This document shows positions 32,836 through 47,041 of a stretch of DNA of 64,000 bases, piece after piece. Under the pieces are notes generated by a model that saw only the letters and a list, made by a program, of their open reading frames with translations, had not been told where the DNA came from and searched no databases. Position 1 is the first letter of the stretch. Each line of letters starts with the position of its first letter. A program made the translations under genes and the position numbers. The DNA comes from Lamellibrachia satsuma (taxonomy: Eukaryota > Annelida > Polychaeta > Sabellida > Siboglinidae): positions 3,923,001-3,987,000 of the forward strand of contig BSQZ01000036.1 in the NCBI GenBank assembly GCA_033239005.1, in the 5' to 3' direction.

Positions 32836-34726
32836 ATTAATCAAAATTATTTATGAGCAGATATATGAATGTTTTATACGAATACATATTACCTCAAAGC
32901 TTTGGTATTGAGGTGTATGAATAATTTATAACTTATACTTGCCTCATTCTGAATCTGTGGATGTATATATTTCCAATTTTTTTGTCTTACCATTGCAAAT
33001 TTTGCTTTCGTGGTCTGCTACACTCCTAATCTCAGCAACTAATCACCAGATGACAACGTATGGTGCACCATTTCTAAGCTATGGAAGTAGTCCATATTAC
33101 CAATATGTTCATATTACCAGTATGTTCATATTACCGAACCTCCCCCTATATGTTATTCTAAGTAATGTTAAAAGCCACTTCACGGGACAAATATACGTAC
33201 AAATAACGTTTCACAAAAAGCACCATTCAAATTAATCCACCAGATGGGGTATTGATAATTGGAAGTGTGTGTTAGTTGCGTATTTATTATTGGAAGTGTG
33301 TGTTAGTTCCGTATTTATGTTTTTTTTTTCGGTAATAAATACCGGAACGGTGAGAACCGTACAGAACCGTACAACTGGAACCGTCAAAACACTGATGATT
33401 GGCGTTATGGCACCGGGAAGTTGCCAGCACCGGAACAGAAGTAGCGACCTGCGGCACTGAACACAGTGGAATTTGTTTTACTGCGTATGAAAGATACATG
33501 TAGCGGAATAGCCAATTTGGTCTGGCAGTCAATTCGCCCTGTCCTGTGTGAAGCTGGCCTCATATTATCAAAGCGTGATGTCTTAGAAGATCCAAGCAGT
33601 ATGGTACATCGAAATCGATCTCGGTGGTGTTCCGGTATTCAACAGAAGCATTGCTACACAAAATGGGCAATACTGCAATAGTCTCTTTATAAATGTTATG
33701 ATTCTTTAAGAACAATTCCTATGGTTTGAAACGAGAAAATGTCAAATTGATATAAACTAACATCAGAAAAAGTTATGGTTGCAAGATCAGCTAAAACACA
33801 ACACAGTATAGGACAACGATAAACATTACCAGACTTTTTTAAATAATAAACTCAAATTGAGGACCATCATCGCCAGCGTCATCGGCGAAGAAGAATGCAT
33901 ATGTCGGTTACGGCTCCAAGATGATATCGTCATATAGATCGGGTGTTAGATAATCCTACCAGCCAATCATCCATTTTGTCCAAATTAGCAGAATCCTATT
34001 GTATGGAAACACCGGAGACCGTAAACTTCGACTATATATAAATGAGGAGCATTGTTAGAAGTACGAACGACGCTGAATACAGTTAACCCGCTTAACTGTA
34101 TTCACAGTCCATCTAAATATTGCGACCTCGCCAAAGTAAGACAACGTTTTAGCGCAGTATTTTCGGGAGTGTTGTATAGACTGCAAAATCTGTTGCAATA
34201 TTTTTACACGCTGTCAGTCCTCGCGCACGTTTCTGTCTGTCCGACAACGCGAATGCGCGTGAGTATCCATGAATAATGTGCATTAACAATCTTTGTATTA
34301 TTTGCGAAGCAGCAAGTAACCATGGCGACACGTACCGCATGAAAACGAACTACCATTAGGACGGATAATAAAAATACACTGTGACGCCTCCGCATTATTC
34401 ATTCGTATTTACATTCCGCGTGTGAACATCTGGCGTCGAAATAAAACTCGATGCTTTTCGTGCATGACGATTCAAACGCTGACATGTTCGAAGATAACAA
34501 TAATGGACGTTTTTTTTTCGGTGATATAATTAAATGCCTACAAGTTTATTTCTAAAATAGTCACGTATGCAGTTCTACCTATGTCACTAGGATAGTTTAA
34601 GGAGTTACATATACGAAACAATATACAAAGTCGTATGTATGTATATATAAGTCACACACATGAAATACCTAAGAAGTTTCTTCAATATATCGGAATTAAA
34701 GGTGCAGAGTGGCTTGCTATTGTCTT
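32836..34726. other. Intergenic, short duplications only
   Basis: A 31-bp direct duplication (GGAAGTGTGTGTTAGTT core) lies at about 33260-33318. No supported gene. Confidence 0.45.
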
Positions 34727-34972
34727 GTCATGCTGGCTGGTGTCGTACGTTGCTGGCTGGTGTCATAGGTTACTGGCTGGTGTCGTACGTTGCTGGCTGG
34801 TGTCATACGGTACTGGCTGGTGTTGTACGTTGCTGGCTGGTGTCGTACGTTGCTGACTGGTGTCATATGTTACTGGCTGGTGTCGTACGTTGCTGGCTGG
34901 TGTCGTGCGTTACTGGCTGATGAAGTACGTTTGGACTGCCGGTGTCGTACGTTACTGGCTGGTGGCTAAGCA
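34727..34972. repeat. 20-bp tandem repeat, about 12 units
   Basis: Unit GCTGGCTGGTGTCGTACGTT with variants (ACTGGCTGGTGTCATAGGTT). Reads as WLVSYVAGW-like strings; not a gene. Confidence 0.96.
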
Positions 34973-36887
34973 AAAACACGGAAGGTATGTTTTAATTACA
35001 ATTACGAACAACACGCAGGGGAACGCTGTTGTTATATTTCCGTAATTGCGGATAATTTAAAAAGAATTTACTTTGATCTTTATATCGGGGAAGGTGTGAA
35101 TAGCCTTATTTTACACTACACAGTCTGTCGATATGTTTACATAGCCGGAGAGCCGACCACCTTCGCCATTTTTCGCCGCATGTTGACCGGATGCAGTAAA
35201 CTATATTTCATTGTTTATTTCACCAAAACTAAGTAAACAGTGTGTACAAACAAACTAACATGTTGTAGTGGACACCAGGTAGGGTCAATTGTTGTAGTGG
35301 ACACCAGGTAGGCTCAATAGTTCGAGAAGTGAATCTGAAACTAGACTAGCAAAAATCGAGTTGAGGACGGACTATTTTATTGTATTGTATTGTAATGTAC
35401 TGTACTGTAATGTACTGTAGTGTACTGTAGTGTGTGGTACTGTACAGTACTGCACTGTACTGTACTATACTGAAATGTACTGTACTCTACTGTACTCTAA
35501 GGCATGTGAAGTTGTGATTGAGTTCCCGAGGAATTCGGCGTTACTGCGTCATCGCATTGCTTTGCTTTGCATTGTAGGACACATTGATGAGAAGGTGTTT
35601 TCCGAACAATCAGAAGATTCCATTGAAGTAAGACATTCCATAAAAACTGGCTGGTGCGAACTTGGCAGGAAACGTGTTTGAGTTATGTAGTTCGTCCTGG
35701 TCTCTGTTGAAACCCCGCGTGCGCGCGCGCCCGTCGTGGTAGGGTAATATACGACATGTCTGTGCCGTCTATGGCCGCTGTCACACCATTTAGCGGTATT
35801 GCAAACTGTCTGGATTGATCGATACCCCTACATGGTCTCCCGGGAAAGCGCCGTTAGCATGCATCGTTAACGCCTGTGTTTCTGTCGGGGAGCAAAGACT
35901 GGGGTGGGGCGGGTGGGTGCGGTGTACCCCTTGTCTCCGAGGGTGATTACTAACCTAGGTTGCATGAGGCGGCCTGTCCTGTTTGGCGGCTCGCCTGAAA
36001 GCGGCGTGAAATATACTCGAGATGAGGCGATAATTGGTCGGCGAGTCCATCAAACAAGCTCCCCGCTGTGCGCACGCGTCGGTGGTCGCTTTGTGGCGCC
36101 GCCAAGCGAGTGATCTATGCCGCGCGCACGCGTGCACGTATTGACGCCTGCCGGTACAACCGCCACGGTGGGATGAACGGTCGCGCGTGCCGACGTCTCG
36201 TACAAAGGTATTTCACCAATTGCAAACATAGGTTGTCAACAGCTGTGATTTTCGTCAAAGCATTCCGTAGCATTGACACATTAGACGCTACCAGGAAAAC
36301 TGGAGTTTTTGCTTTATTTCGCAGTGTTGACAAATACGTTCGAGGTAATTGAAATTTGCATATGTAGCACCGCAGTGTTGTGTGCGATTTCGTGAGTGAT
36401 GATCAGATAAAACACAGAAATGACGTCATCTGCGGAACGCGCTTTCCTTGTGGTATTGCGTCAACTCCTCGCGCCATTCCCGCTTCACTGAAATAAAACA
36501 ACACCGCCACTTGCTCATGGGGATGTTCGCGTACAACCAGTGTGAAAGATCATGAACAGTATAGCATGAAGAGTATACACTGTGCGTCTGAAAAAAAAAC
36601 AGTTTTACAACTGCATAGAAAATGTTGTAATAAAGTTCTCCAAGAAAACAATAACAAAAGTTATTGCAATGTTGTATAGCAACCATTTGTGCCTTTTGGT
36701 GTACTTAGGGGTAATAATCCTACCCGGGTAGGCTTAAATATGATGGGTATTTCGTAAAACAATACTGATGTTTTAGAACGCAACGCACAGGCCTAATCAG
36801 CAAAGGCTGCATGCATAAAATAATGCCAAATGATACAAACATGTTATGTCCGCGGAAACTCCCGGACTATGCCATATTATTTTTAAT
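34973..36887. other. Intergenic with CpG-rich block at 35700-36200
   Basis: A 31-bp duplication (TTGTAGTGGACACCAGGTAG) at about 35263-35318; (TACTG/TAATG)n pentanucleotide tract at 35380-35500; a CpG-rich section 35700-36200 with no recognised exon. Confidence 0.45.
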
Positions 36888-37012
36888 GTACGTTCTTATA
36901 TAGTGCGGTATCCAGTCCTTGTGACTGTTCAGAGCGCTTTACACTGCACCCCTGTCAGACCTGTTCATTCCAACGTTATCTCGACTTTTGCCTGACCTAT
37001 GCGATTAAAATC
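36888..37012 (-). mobile_element. SINE copy S3 (3' half)
   Basis: Shares TACGTTCTTATATAGTGCGG with the 3' end of S1 and TTCAGAGCGCTTTACACTGC with S4, then GACCTGTTCATTCCAACG. The head is missing. Confidence 0.7.
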
Positions 37013-40000
37013 GCAACTGTGCATACACAGTTATGGCATGTCTACTATATTAATACAGACGTATTTTTGCTATGCACATGCATGTATAAAGATAACTAAG
37101 ACAGTCAGCAGAAAAGAGTTAATATCAGTGCATACCAAAGCACAATGCAAAGCTTCGTTCATCTTTAGGTAAGTTACAAGTCAGAAGCGCACCACCCTCA
37201 TTTGGTGAATAAAAGCGGTTGTAGCTTCAACAAAAGATTGACTACACGCGCATGTTTAATAAATTTGCGTTGATCATCCTTGTGCCGTGCGATTTTATTT
37301 GACAGTTCAATCTAACGTTGCACAAATGGGAACAAATAAAATATTTATGTTATGTTATCATTAAAAACCGTTTCTGCGACTCATCAAGCAAACGCTATTA
37401 GTATTCTATCCAACAGCGCTGAATGCATCCTATAAAAAGGCCGTAATCTTCTCCACTCTGCAGGAGATCTGGATGATTTATGTTTGGCAATGTTTGTGAA
37501 AGCACAACTTACGAAGACCCCTGCAACTGCGCTACGTGGTTGTAGCATAGACTCATCCATCTCTCTACTTAAGTAGTTGGGCGCGATAGAACAGAGATAA
37601 AGCGCCCGGCTCACATAGCATCAGTACGAAATTACTACTGCCTTTCATAAACTCTATACACAATTCCGTTCAGTCGACATATTTGAGGTCATTGAACTAT
37701 ATGCACTATATCGTACAACAATGACTATTTATACAGTGCTTAACTCTAGATAGTTCTGCTTCATTAGTTCATACTATAATAATTTTCAAGTCGTCATCAA
37801 AGCTCTGATGGTGCCGAAGAGCGTATCGTAAACACAAACGGACTGGTGAACCGAGTTAGATAGATCGCATTCATAAGAGCCGTGCAGCTACAATGATTAT
37901 AAAAATAAAACAGCTGACAAAACAAGTATATCTCCAAAACGAAGGCATAATTGATAGTAATAAGTAATTGAAATAAACGCGATATGGCTCCAGGTCCGAC
38001 CTAGTCCGCCAATTTGGCTGGCCTCTTTCAGCATGCAATATGTAAACATGCAATATGTAAACATGCAATATGTAAACATGCAAATTAAAATATGGTTCAC
38101 TGAAGCACACTTCGGCGGTCAAACTGTTTGAATACAATAGTATATTGTTTATGGTATATAGCATGATGTAACGATAAAAACGATCGGAATTAGTTATTAA
38201 ACGCCTACACATACTCTATCGCGGACTACCGAGGCGCTGCGTAACGGAATAATGCAGATGTTTTCACGACATTTCGTCAGTTTACGGCTGCCCTTTTCAG
38301 GTGTTGGTGCGGCTTGCTTTGTCGGCCGTGATCGATGTATGGGCGACAGCTTTGAGCAGTAAATCAAGATGGCGCTTGCCGGCGAGGCGATTAAACCTAA
38401 CACGTTTGGTGTTTCTAGTCTCGCCGCGTCCGTCTGCCTGCGCTGTCCGGTGGGTGGGGTAGTGTTTACCCGGGATGGGGTAGTGTCTAATACCCGGTGT
38501 GACGAGCGAATTCAGTCGCCGCTGCGTGACTCAGAAGTCCTTAACCAGACCATTATGCCGACAAAAACAACATGAAATGTACAAAAAGAGAAAACGCGTT
38601 CATCCTTAATTGCCAGACAGACGTCGATAATTGTATTTCTCTGAGTGTCTGCACTTATCCCGTATGCGTTATGAACCCGCAAAAATAATTACCAAGACTG
38701 TCTTGTAAACTACAATGACTGCAAATGCGGTACGCTGGTTCAAGTCTAATATATAAATATCCACTTTCGGTGCAGTTATACATATAGTGAAATTCGCTTT
38801 ACTGACAACTATCTAGACGGAACACATTATGAGATTCAGCAAATTGTTTCACAGTCATCTATTTTTTTATAGCTACCCATAACCTATTTACAAGATAATC
38901 CAACCTTGAGACGCTGCCACACGACGATTTATACGTTACTTCTGCTGTTAGTTCTACCCTATATATTTACTATGGCATAAATAAGAGGACTGTTGAAGTA
39001 GAGAGAAAGTAACTGGGATGGAGTTTTTGGAAGATGGCAGTGAACGCTGCTAAAGACCGTACGAAATGGCGGAAGTTACTAAGTGGCCATATGCACCAAC
39101 TATAGGTTGCAAAAAGGGTAAATAAGTAAGTAAATAAGTAAGTAAGTAAGTAAATAAGTAAGTAAGTAAGTATGCCATACATAGAGGAATCTTTGTTTTT
39201 CATAGTACGAACCTTCATGTTTTTTCAGTGCCCCTCCAATTTGAAGAAAAAGAATGTTTTTGCCGTTCTGGCGTTCTCGTAAGCCGGGAGCCGCATCAAC
39301 TCAATCTGTTCAGTTAGCGTGATGTTTGCAGACACCGCTGGTCTCACTGGAACTAATCCGCAAATCATTCATGTGTACTGCCATAGAATTATGTCACAAG
39401 GATCTTTGTAGTGTCTCCTCTTAGTAATCTTGTTGTACGTACCCGATCTCGCGTTTGGTGGCCGCGTGTGGTGTGTCGAGCAAGACTCTTCTGTCTAAGC
39501 CCATTGAGCTATACCTGAACGACAATTCACACGAACACCCTAAAATGTACACCGGATCTGCTTAAATTGTTTGTCAGAAAAAATATGCATATAAATGCTA
39601 CTATATGTACTCTATATGAAGTACAGCTATCCTCAGTCAAATAAAGCGCCGTTACCGTGGCATCTTATTGGCAAGAAGAACATACCTTTATAGCACCTGC
39701 CATTTAAAGCCGTGTTTTTAAGGGCAAACGTAATTACGCGAACACGTCTTCGGGTACTGGATTTTCACCGGGACGATTCGGTTCACTGCACAATCACGAC
39801 AAGAAAACGATCCCCGTGAAAACGTAATGGCGTCCATTTTGTTGCATTACGACAGACGTTGTAAACACGAGAATTGATAAACCCGTTTGATTCTCGCAGC
39901 AACTGCCGACGGTTGGCTGTGTCAACGCGCAAAGGCCAGAGAGCAAACAAATATGGCCGCCATAAAAAGCACCTAAATCGTGCGGCGAATAAAAATCAAA

Positions 40001-40860
40001 GAAATGCGTAAATCACCAGCGAATGACTGTCGTTCGTTGTCGTCCAGGGGCTGCGTGGTAATTAAATTACGTTCCGCGCCTGGAGTTTGCCTTCTAATGA
40101 AGGGGTGGCGGGAAGACGGGCGACCACATCAAAGAATGCAGTTTTGTATCGCTGCAGGCATTCGCCGATGATTTGGGACATTGAGCGATAAATGGGCGAA
40201 TCCGAGACGCTGCGCCATTGATGTCACAGATTGCACGGCATCGCGTGAACGACGCACGTGGTGCGTGTGTTATTATGACCAAGTAGACCCTGAATGCATG
40301 TTTCGACGGAAACATTAACGGTTTATCAACTGTATCGCTGGTGAAATGCTTGCTATTAATATCAAAGTAAAACCGGTTGTAGGTTGTTACGATAATAACC
40401 GTTGTTTGAGCAATGGCCATATCCGAAGCAAGTGATTATTTAATGCCAACAATAGTTTAATGAATGGCGGTTGATGTAACTTTGCAGCTGTAGCGCTAAG
40501 GATGATTTTTGGTTTTAATTTAATTTAATTTAACACACATTTTATCGACATTTATTCAATTAAACGAACTAACATACAGATAAATAATAAATATATGATA
40601 CGTACTTTATGCCAAGAGTATTCCGAGAAAAAAGCCTAATAAATAAGCTGTCTATATGCCGACATAAACTGGGAGAGTATAATCGTCTGGCACGATCTGT
40701 CTGGTCCAAGTTGTTGTATAGAAATACAAATAATAGATGGACTATTGGTAGCCGTATGCAAAATAGATTAACAACAACATTAATGTGACTATTATGGAGA
40801 ATATAATTGACACAAGACATTAAAAATGAGCATGTTGGACAAATAGAAAAAAGTTTCAAT
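37013..40860. other. Intergenic, low information
   Basis: A 15-bp repeat (ACATGCAATATGTAA) at about 38034-38085; (TAAG)n at 39119-39172; (TTTAA)n near 40520. ATG with context ATCAAGATGGCGCTTGCC at about 38369 opens a 68-codon frame without recognisable homology. No other supported feature. Confidence 0.4.
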
Positions 40861-41100
40861 TTCATGGATAACCGATCGTGACAATTATCGATGAAGGAAA
40901 GGTGAAGGTCACGACGTGTTTGGAACGTATGTCGACTCCCGCTAATCTCAGCCAATTACAGAATTTCATAGAAAGTCGTATTGCCACAAACATCACCAGA
41001 CTCAGCACAGCAGTGAAGAACAATTCTATGAAGTATTTATTTAAAGGTGATTCATCAATTCGAATTTCGCCCAAGGTGAAATTTCATAACTTTGTCATGT
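40861..41100 (+). repeat. Left part of a dispersed repeat R2 copy interrupted by an L2 LINE
   Basis: The end at about 41057-41100 (AAGGTGAAATTTCATAACTT + TGTCATGTG) matches 61177-61220. The repeat continues at 43300 after the LINE. Similarity further left than 41057 is not established. Confidence 0.55.
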
Positions 41101-43298
41101 GATCGGCGAGAGGAAGGAATATTCACGTTATTCAAAACAGTGTCACTACTGCAACAGACAAATGGCCAAAGTTTAATCAGATTAGTACACAAATATCGTC
41201 TGAAATACCCCTGAAAGTCCACGTCATCTATGGAACTGCATAAATCAAATTCTACACAGGCGGCCTGCTCCATCTCTACCTTATAATGTTTCAATCAAGT
41301 CTCTATGTGACTCGTTCTCTAGTCATTTCAAGGACAAAATCAGTCTTATCCATTCTGCTTTCACGGGTCAAACTTTAAGTACTGTAAACGTGGACTCTTC
41401 ACGAGTAAATTCTTTACTTGCATAGTTTGAACCTATACCACAGTTGATGAAGTGAAGATAATGTCCTCCCCAAATAAGTCTTGTGATCTTGATCCACTAC
41501 CAACCATGCTGTTAAAAGCATGTCTTGTTCAAACCGATAAAGGATATTATAAATGCATCACTGTGTTCTGGCTTGTTTCCGGATGATTTCAAAAACGCCC
41601 ATGTCAACCCACTTCTTACAAGACATCTCTACCTAAAGAAGATATAAACAGTTATAGACCTGTTTCCAATCTCAGCTTTATTTCCAAAATACTGAAAAAA
41701 GTCGTAGCAAGCCGTCTAAGGTCTCACATCAGCTTATACTGCTTATCTAATGTGTCACAATCAGCTTACAAACAGTTTCATTCTACAAAAACTGCTGTCT
41801 TAAAAATACATAATGATGTTAGCCTAAACATTGATAAAGGCAAAGTAACAGTACTTACCTTGCTGGATCTGTCTGCCGCCTTTGATACCATAGATCACAA
41901 CATTCTTATTAAACGCTTATCATTGTGGTATGGCATATCTGAGCTGGTTTTCATCATACCTAACTGGCAGACACCAAACCATAAAGATAACGAACTGCTT
42001 CTCTGCCGCACTCCCTCGTTTTACTTTGTTTTGTTATGTCTTTGGGACTAATAACTATTTCCTGTTCCTGTTCCTGTTCCTCGCCACTTTATTTGGTTTT
42101 GTTCTCCGGCCTTTGGTGTTCGCTTTCTACGCCACTCAGCTCTATTATCCAAAGTCATAATTTTGGATCACCACCTTTACGCAGATGATACACAAATCTA
42201 CATTTCTTTGGCTACCCCGGATACAAATCGTTCCCTAAACCAGTTCAGCGATTGTTTCCACGAAATCTTCTACTGGAGGACTGACAGCAAATTAAAGTTA
42301 AACGCAGACGAAACCTAATTTCTCGTCATTGGTACAAATCAGCGTGACAGACGTCATGGTTTGTTTCCCCGACACGTGTCCTGAGTCAAAGTATCACACC
42401 AGCAGCCTCGGCACGGAATTTTGGAGTCACCTTTGACAACAACTTCAATTTTAGACAACCTATTTCTCAAACGTGTCGTTGCTGTTTTTATCATATCCAC
42501 GACCTTCGTCGTACAACACAAATTTGCGAACAAAGTCTCAGATACATCTTGCTACATACAATCAATAATGCACCTGATTTGGTCAAAAAACAAAATCTAC
42601 ACTCACAGCTTACACGGCTTTGCAATGTGTGTCTGTCTGTCTGTCGTATTCGCCGGTATATGTCTCTAAAACTATTGCATCAGCTCTTGTTACCAGCAGA
42701 CTTGAATACTGCAATTCCCTCCTTCACAATATTTCTATCAAGGATATTACATAACTTAAACGTGTCCAAAATTGTCTGGCTAGGGTAGTTACACGATCTC
42801 CTCGTTTCTCTCGCTCAGTGCCACTTCTAAAATCATTGCATTGGCTCCCTGTGTGATATCGCATTATTTTCAAGATCTGTACAATTACCTGTCAAGCCCT
42901 TTCATCCAAACAAACTGCGTATTTGCTTGCAATTTTCACTCCAGCAAGATAGACCAGACAGCTTCGGTCGTCTGGTTCTGATTTACTTTCTGTTCCCACA
43001 GTTAAACGCTACAACTCGAGCTTTCTCGGTTGCCGCACCAGCTCTGTGGAATTCACTCCCCGACAGCGTAAAATCAGCAAGAAATATAGTTTCATTTCGT
43101 CGTCACCTGAAAACCTATCTTTTCATATTGCCTATTCTCCTTAGCTTCTTGGCACGCCCATCCATCTGTTGACGACTTTTCGCATTGTACATGATCACGA
43201 GAATGCCTAATCCTTTGGTTTTGTTGCGCCACTGAGCTCGGATTTTCCGAGGATATTGGCGCCAAAGAAGTCATTTTATTATTATTATAAATCGCGTC
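41101..43298 (+). mobile_element. L2-type LINE, 5'-truncated, nested in repeat R2
   Basis: Plus-strand RT pieces in shifting frames: MSSPNKSCDLDPLPTMLLKA, DINSYRPVSNLSFISKILKK, VTVLTLLDLSAAFDTIDHNI (motif A), HHLYADDTQIYISLA (motif C), and the C-terminal RAFSVAAPALWNSLPDSVKS with FRRHLKTYLF. The 3' end has GATATTGGCGCCAAAGAAGT then (ATT)n, as in L2 tails. Stops and frameshifts show it is dead. R2 sequence flanks it on both sides. Confidence 0.9.
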
Positions 43299-43560
43299 CA
43301 TGATCAGCCTTGACCCCATAACGTGTTTACCGTTTTGGATATCCGCTATTTTGAGCCTTACCAGATCTAACGACTAAAGTAAATTCTTTCGATGATTTGA
43401 AAAAAAATCGCACTTTTTAATTAAGCCGACTGCGGTTATTACTTAAACACTTCACACACTACATATTAGGACATCAACGGACCGAACTCGCGATAGGCTA
43501 AATCAGTTGAGGATGGAGTTTTAATTAAATACGTGTGACAATAATTAGAACATCAACGGT
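43299..43560 (+). repeat. Right part of the interrupted R2 copy
   Basis: CCATGATCAGCCTTGACCC, GCCTTACCAGATCTAACGA, TTCTTTCGATGATTTGAAAA and GATAGGCTAAATCAGTTGAG match, in order, 61231-61440. Confidence 0.85.
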
Positions 43561-45609
43561 AACAATCGCATAATATTATATTGTATAATACAAATGCGGT
43601 TTCATTGTGTGCAACGCTGTGATGATAATTATTATTATTACTATTATTATTGTAATAAAATAATAATAATAATGGAATTCCGATAATAATAATCATCATC
43701 ATGTGGTGCTACCTTCCCTCGGAAGGTCGGCTGTTTTATCGTCATAATAATAAAAGAAAATCATTCTAGTAATGCCTACAAGTTTAACTATTTATCATTA
43801 TCATCATTGTTATTAGCATTATGGGGCTGGCGTTGCTCTACATCTTATAACTCCGTGTGTATTATAACAATACTGTCCATATTAACAATATAGCAGCTTG
43901 TTTAATAATACTTACCGATTATTAATAATGTCAACTGACGCGCGATGAATCGTCCATATGAACATTAGTCGCGTGCTTTACGTCACTGAAATGATTACCA
44001 CAAACGACTCTGCTCGTGTGGGCTACCTGCACCTAAAGCATGGCTCTGGTGTTACACCAAATGATCTGTTTGCATGAGTGCGATATCGTGTTTACTGTTC
44101 GTATTGTCTTGTGTGCAGGCAAGATCAGTTTAGTGAAGCGTTAATGATGTTTCCACTGCAATAGTTTTACATTGACTTCAGCGAAAGGATTTGTAGTGTA
44201 CTCATTCTGTGTTTATTCCGTTCAGCCGAAAGACCACCCGATACAGTATGGTCTATAGTTTCTCCCTACGTGGTACAGTGAAACAGTTTATATAGTAATA
44301 CTTTCTTTGTTTCCATTCAAATTTATCGTAAAACGTAACGTATAACTCTCTCAATAAAAATATGCCTTAACTTTCCAATTTCTTCCATAATCCAAGTGTA
44401 ATCATGTCCGGTCCACCCACCTACATCGATTCGAATTAAATATTTTATATCTACAATGTCCCTTAGTATGTTACTCGTGATCAATAGGTGTGTCAATGCG
44501 TTGTAGAAAACTCACATCAGTTGCAAGTATATAAAACATTACTGGTAGCCTTTTCCGGAGTCGCTGTTACCAGCCATCCAACTTCGTGTGACTAACGAAT
44601 GCCTCAAAAAGTAATCGCTACTTCACACACCGGTAAACATGTAGTTGAAACTTTGTGAGAAAAAATCGTATGGTACATCATATTATTCTACACAAAGTGT
44701 CATACTTAAGAAAATATGCCTTAAGAGCTTCATGAACAATATGTTTTGTAGCACTAATCTTTCAGAACAGTCAACGAGTAGTACCAACTGTACATAAACA
44801 TGTACAATGTCGCTAGTTACCATTGGACTTAGAGTATTAGATCACCACAATGTTGTAAAGAGTTACAGAATATATGCCTCTTGTAAAGAGGACGAGGTTC
44901 AGAAAAAACATTATTAAAAGTATTTGTCCTACCGCTACTGCATAATCGTGTTCGTGCATTAGTACAGCGAGAACATAATATAATGTTGTAATATCCTTGC
45001 ATATGTGTGACGTCATTGACTCCACGTCAATGTGATACCATAAGTGGTATAAATGCAAGAACACTGAACCGTTTCTATTTCAATCTACCGCTGCACAATC
45101 TACGTTTACGCACGATAGCAGCATTCTATTCAAGGGAAAGCGATAACAAAACGCGTACAACGAAGCAACAACATCATACTTCATATCACTAAATTTAAAT
45201 GCTGTCCGCTCATTACCTATGCAAAATACGATCGCTGCCAGCGGGCAGTGTGTCTCAGTTCGACCACAGAACGCGCCTACATCTAGACCCGTGCGTGCGC
45301 TGCAATTTCGCGACAGATGGCACTTCTTTAGAACTTGAGCCCTGCGTATTGACACCGCCTATATAACGCCAGGCACGGGTCAACGCCTGACAATGGCGGA
45401 GTCACTGGCTACTGAAGACGGCTCATTCACGACACGTCGCCTCGTTTTCTGCCTTGCAAAAACGTCAGCCGACTGCCGGAGAGTTAGGGGTGCTTGTGGC
45501 GAGCTAGGAGTGTTTGTGGCGAACTAGGGGTAATGCCCAAAGACCGTGCAGTTCGTTACGTCCACGCTCTAGTAACTTAACGTAGAAGTATATAATACAA
45601 TTTTTCTAG
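43561..45609. other. Intergenic, nothing recognised
   Basis: (ATT)n-like patches at 43620-43700. An imperfect duplication (GGTGCTTGTGGCGAGCTAGG) at about 45487-45535. No supported gene. Confidence 0.45.
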
Positions 45610-45872
45610 AAGTAGAAACAGAGGACACGGAGTAACATATGCGAAGGACCATTCTCACAGAGGACAACACATGAATGGAACAAATTATCTACATGCAGAT
45701 AGTGTGACTGCTAGCAGCGTGAATATATTTTAAACAAACTTGACAAATAGCTCAGAAGGGCGGGTCATTCATAAACAAAACAATTGCTGGACACTCGATA
45801 AGCCAAAGGCATCCTTGTCCATCTGGATAGTTTGCCTTGGGTGGCAATCTTATTAAATCTTGTTAAACTTGT
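45610..45872 (+). mobile_element. Degraded CR1 3' end
   Basis: Contains TTCTCACAGAGGACA, ATGAATGGAACAAATTATCT, GTGACTGCTAGCAGCGTGAA, CACTCGATAAGCCAAAGGC and the tail TGGCAATCTTATTAAATCTTG, in the order seen at 12770-13060, with internal deletions. Confidence 0.88.
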
Positions 45873-45989
45873 GGTTATGAAAATATTGTTATTGAAATGT
45901 TCTTCAAACTTACACCGTAGTGGAATAAGCAGCAGCAGAGCTACACTAGTAACATAACAGTATAGGTTGGGTAGGAGTAAGTGTACCCA

Positions 45990-46319
<330 letters not shown>

Positions 46320-46330
<11 letters not shown>

Positions 46331-46600
46331 CCATACTAAGCTTGTTTACTTTGGCAGCCATGCGAAGCTTGTTGCTTTGGCAGCCATATGAAGATTGTTG
46401 CTTTAGCAGCCATATGGAGATTGTTGCTTTAGCAGCCATATGAAGTTTGTTGCTTCGGCAGCCATATGAAGATTGTTGCTTTGGCAGCCATATGAAGTTT
46501 GTTGCTTTGGCAGCCATATGAAGATTGTTGCTTTGGCAGCCATATGAAGCTTGTTGCTTTGGCAGCCATATGAAGATTGTTTACTTTGGCAGCCATATGT
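46320..46600. repeat. 26-bp minisatellite, about 11 units
   Basis: Unit TTTGGCAGCCATATGAAGAT plus TGTTGC. It directly follows the CR1 3' UTR remnant; its first unit (TTGCCTTGGCAGCCATACTA) resembles the CR1 tail CTTGGATGGCAAATCTTG, so the array may descend from it. Unrelated in sequence to the 26-bp array at 24 kb. Confidence 0.93.
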
Positions 46601-47041
46601 GAAGCTGTACGATGCTCGCACACTAACGAGCAACTCAGTCGGATCAGCATGGCAAGACTTCCGTTGTCTCTTCTGAGAAATAAAACAAAACCGATGCTTT
46701 TTTATGTAAAAGGCTACTGTGTCTAAAGCTATTACAATCGCAATAAAGCATGCGTGCTGCAGAGTCCTTTTTGAGGATTGTATACATTTTGTTGCCGCCG
46801 CTTTTCAAATGACTGACATTGTGGCTGTTTCCTTTTAAACATTGGCATTCGCGTCTGTTTATTCCCGTCTACGTAAGAGAATGTTCCCGACAATCTGGCT
46901 CGACATATTAATGCCTTTCACCTAGAAAACACCTGACACAATTTAACAAATGTATTCCACGCAAATTTGCATATTTACATGTGTCATATTTGTTCGATCC
47001 ATATTTTATTTGTTTTATCTGTATAACCGTGAACACTTAAA
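46601..47041. other. Nothing recognised
   Basis: No supported gene or repeat. Confidence 0.5.

Noticed and set aside
38369..38575. 68-codon ORF starting in an AAGATGGCG context
   Set aside because: Good initiation context and possible donor (CCG|GTGGGT) but no homology or partner exon that I can identify.
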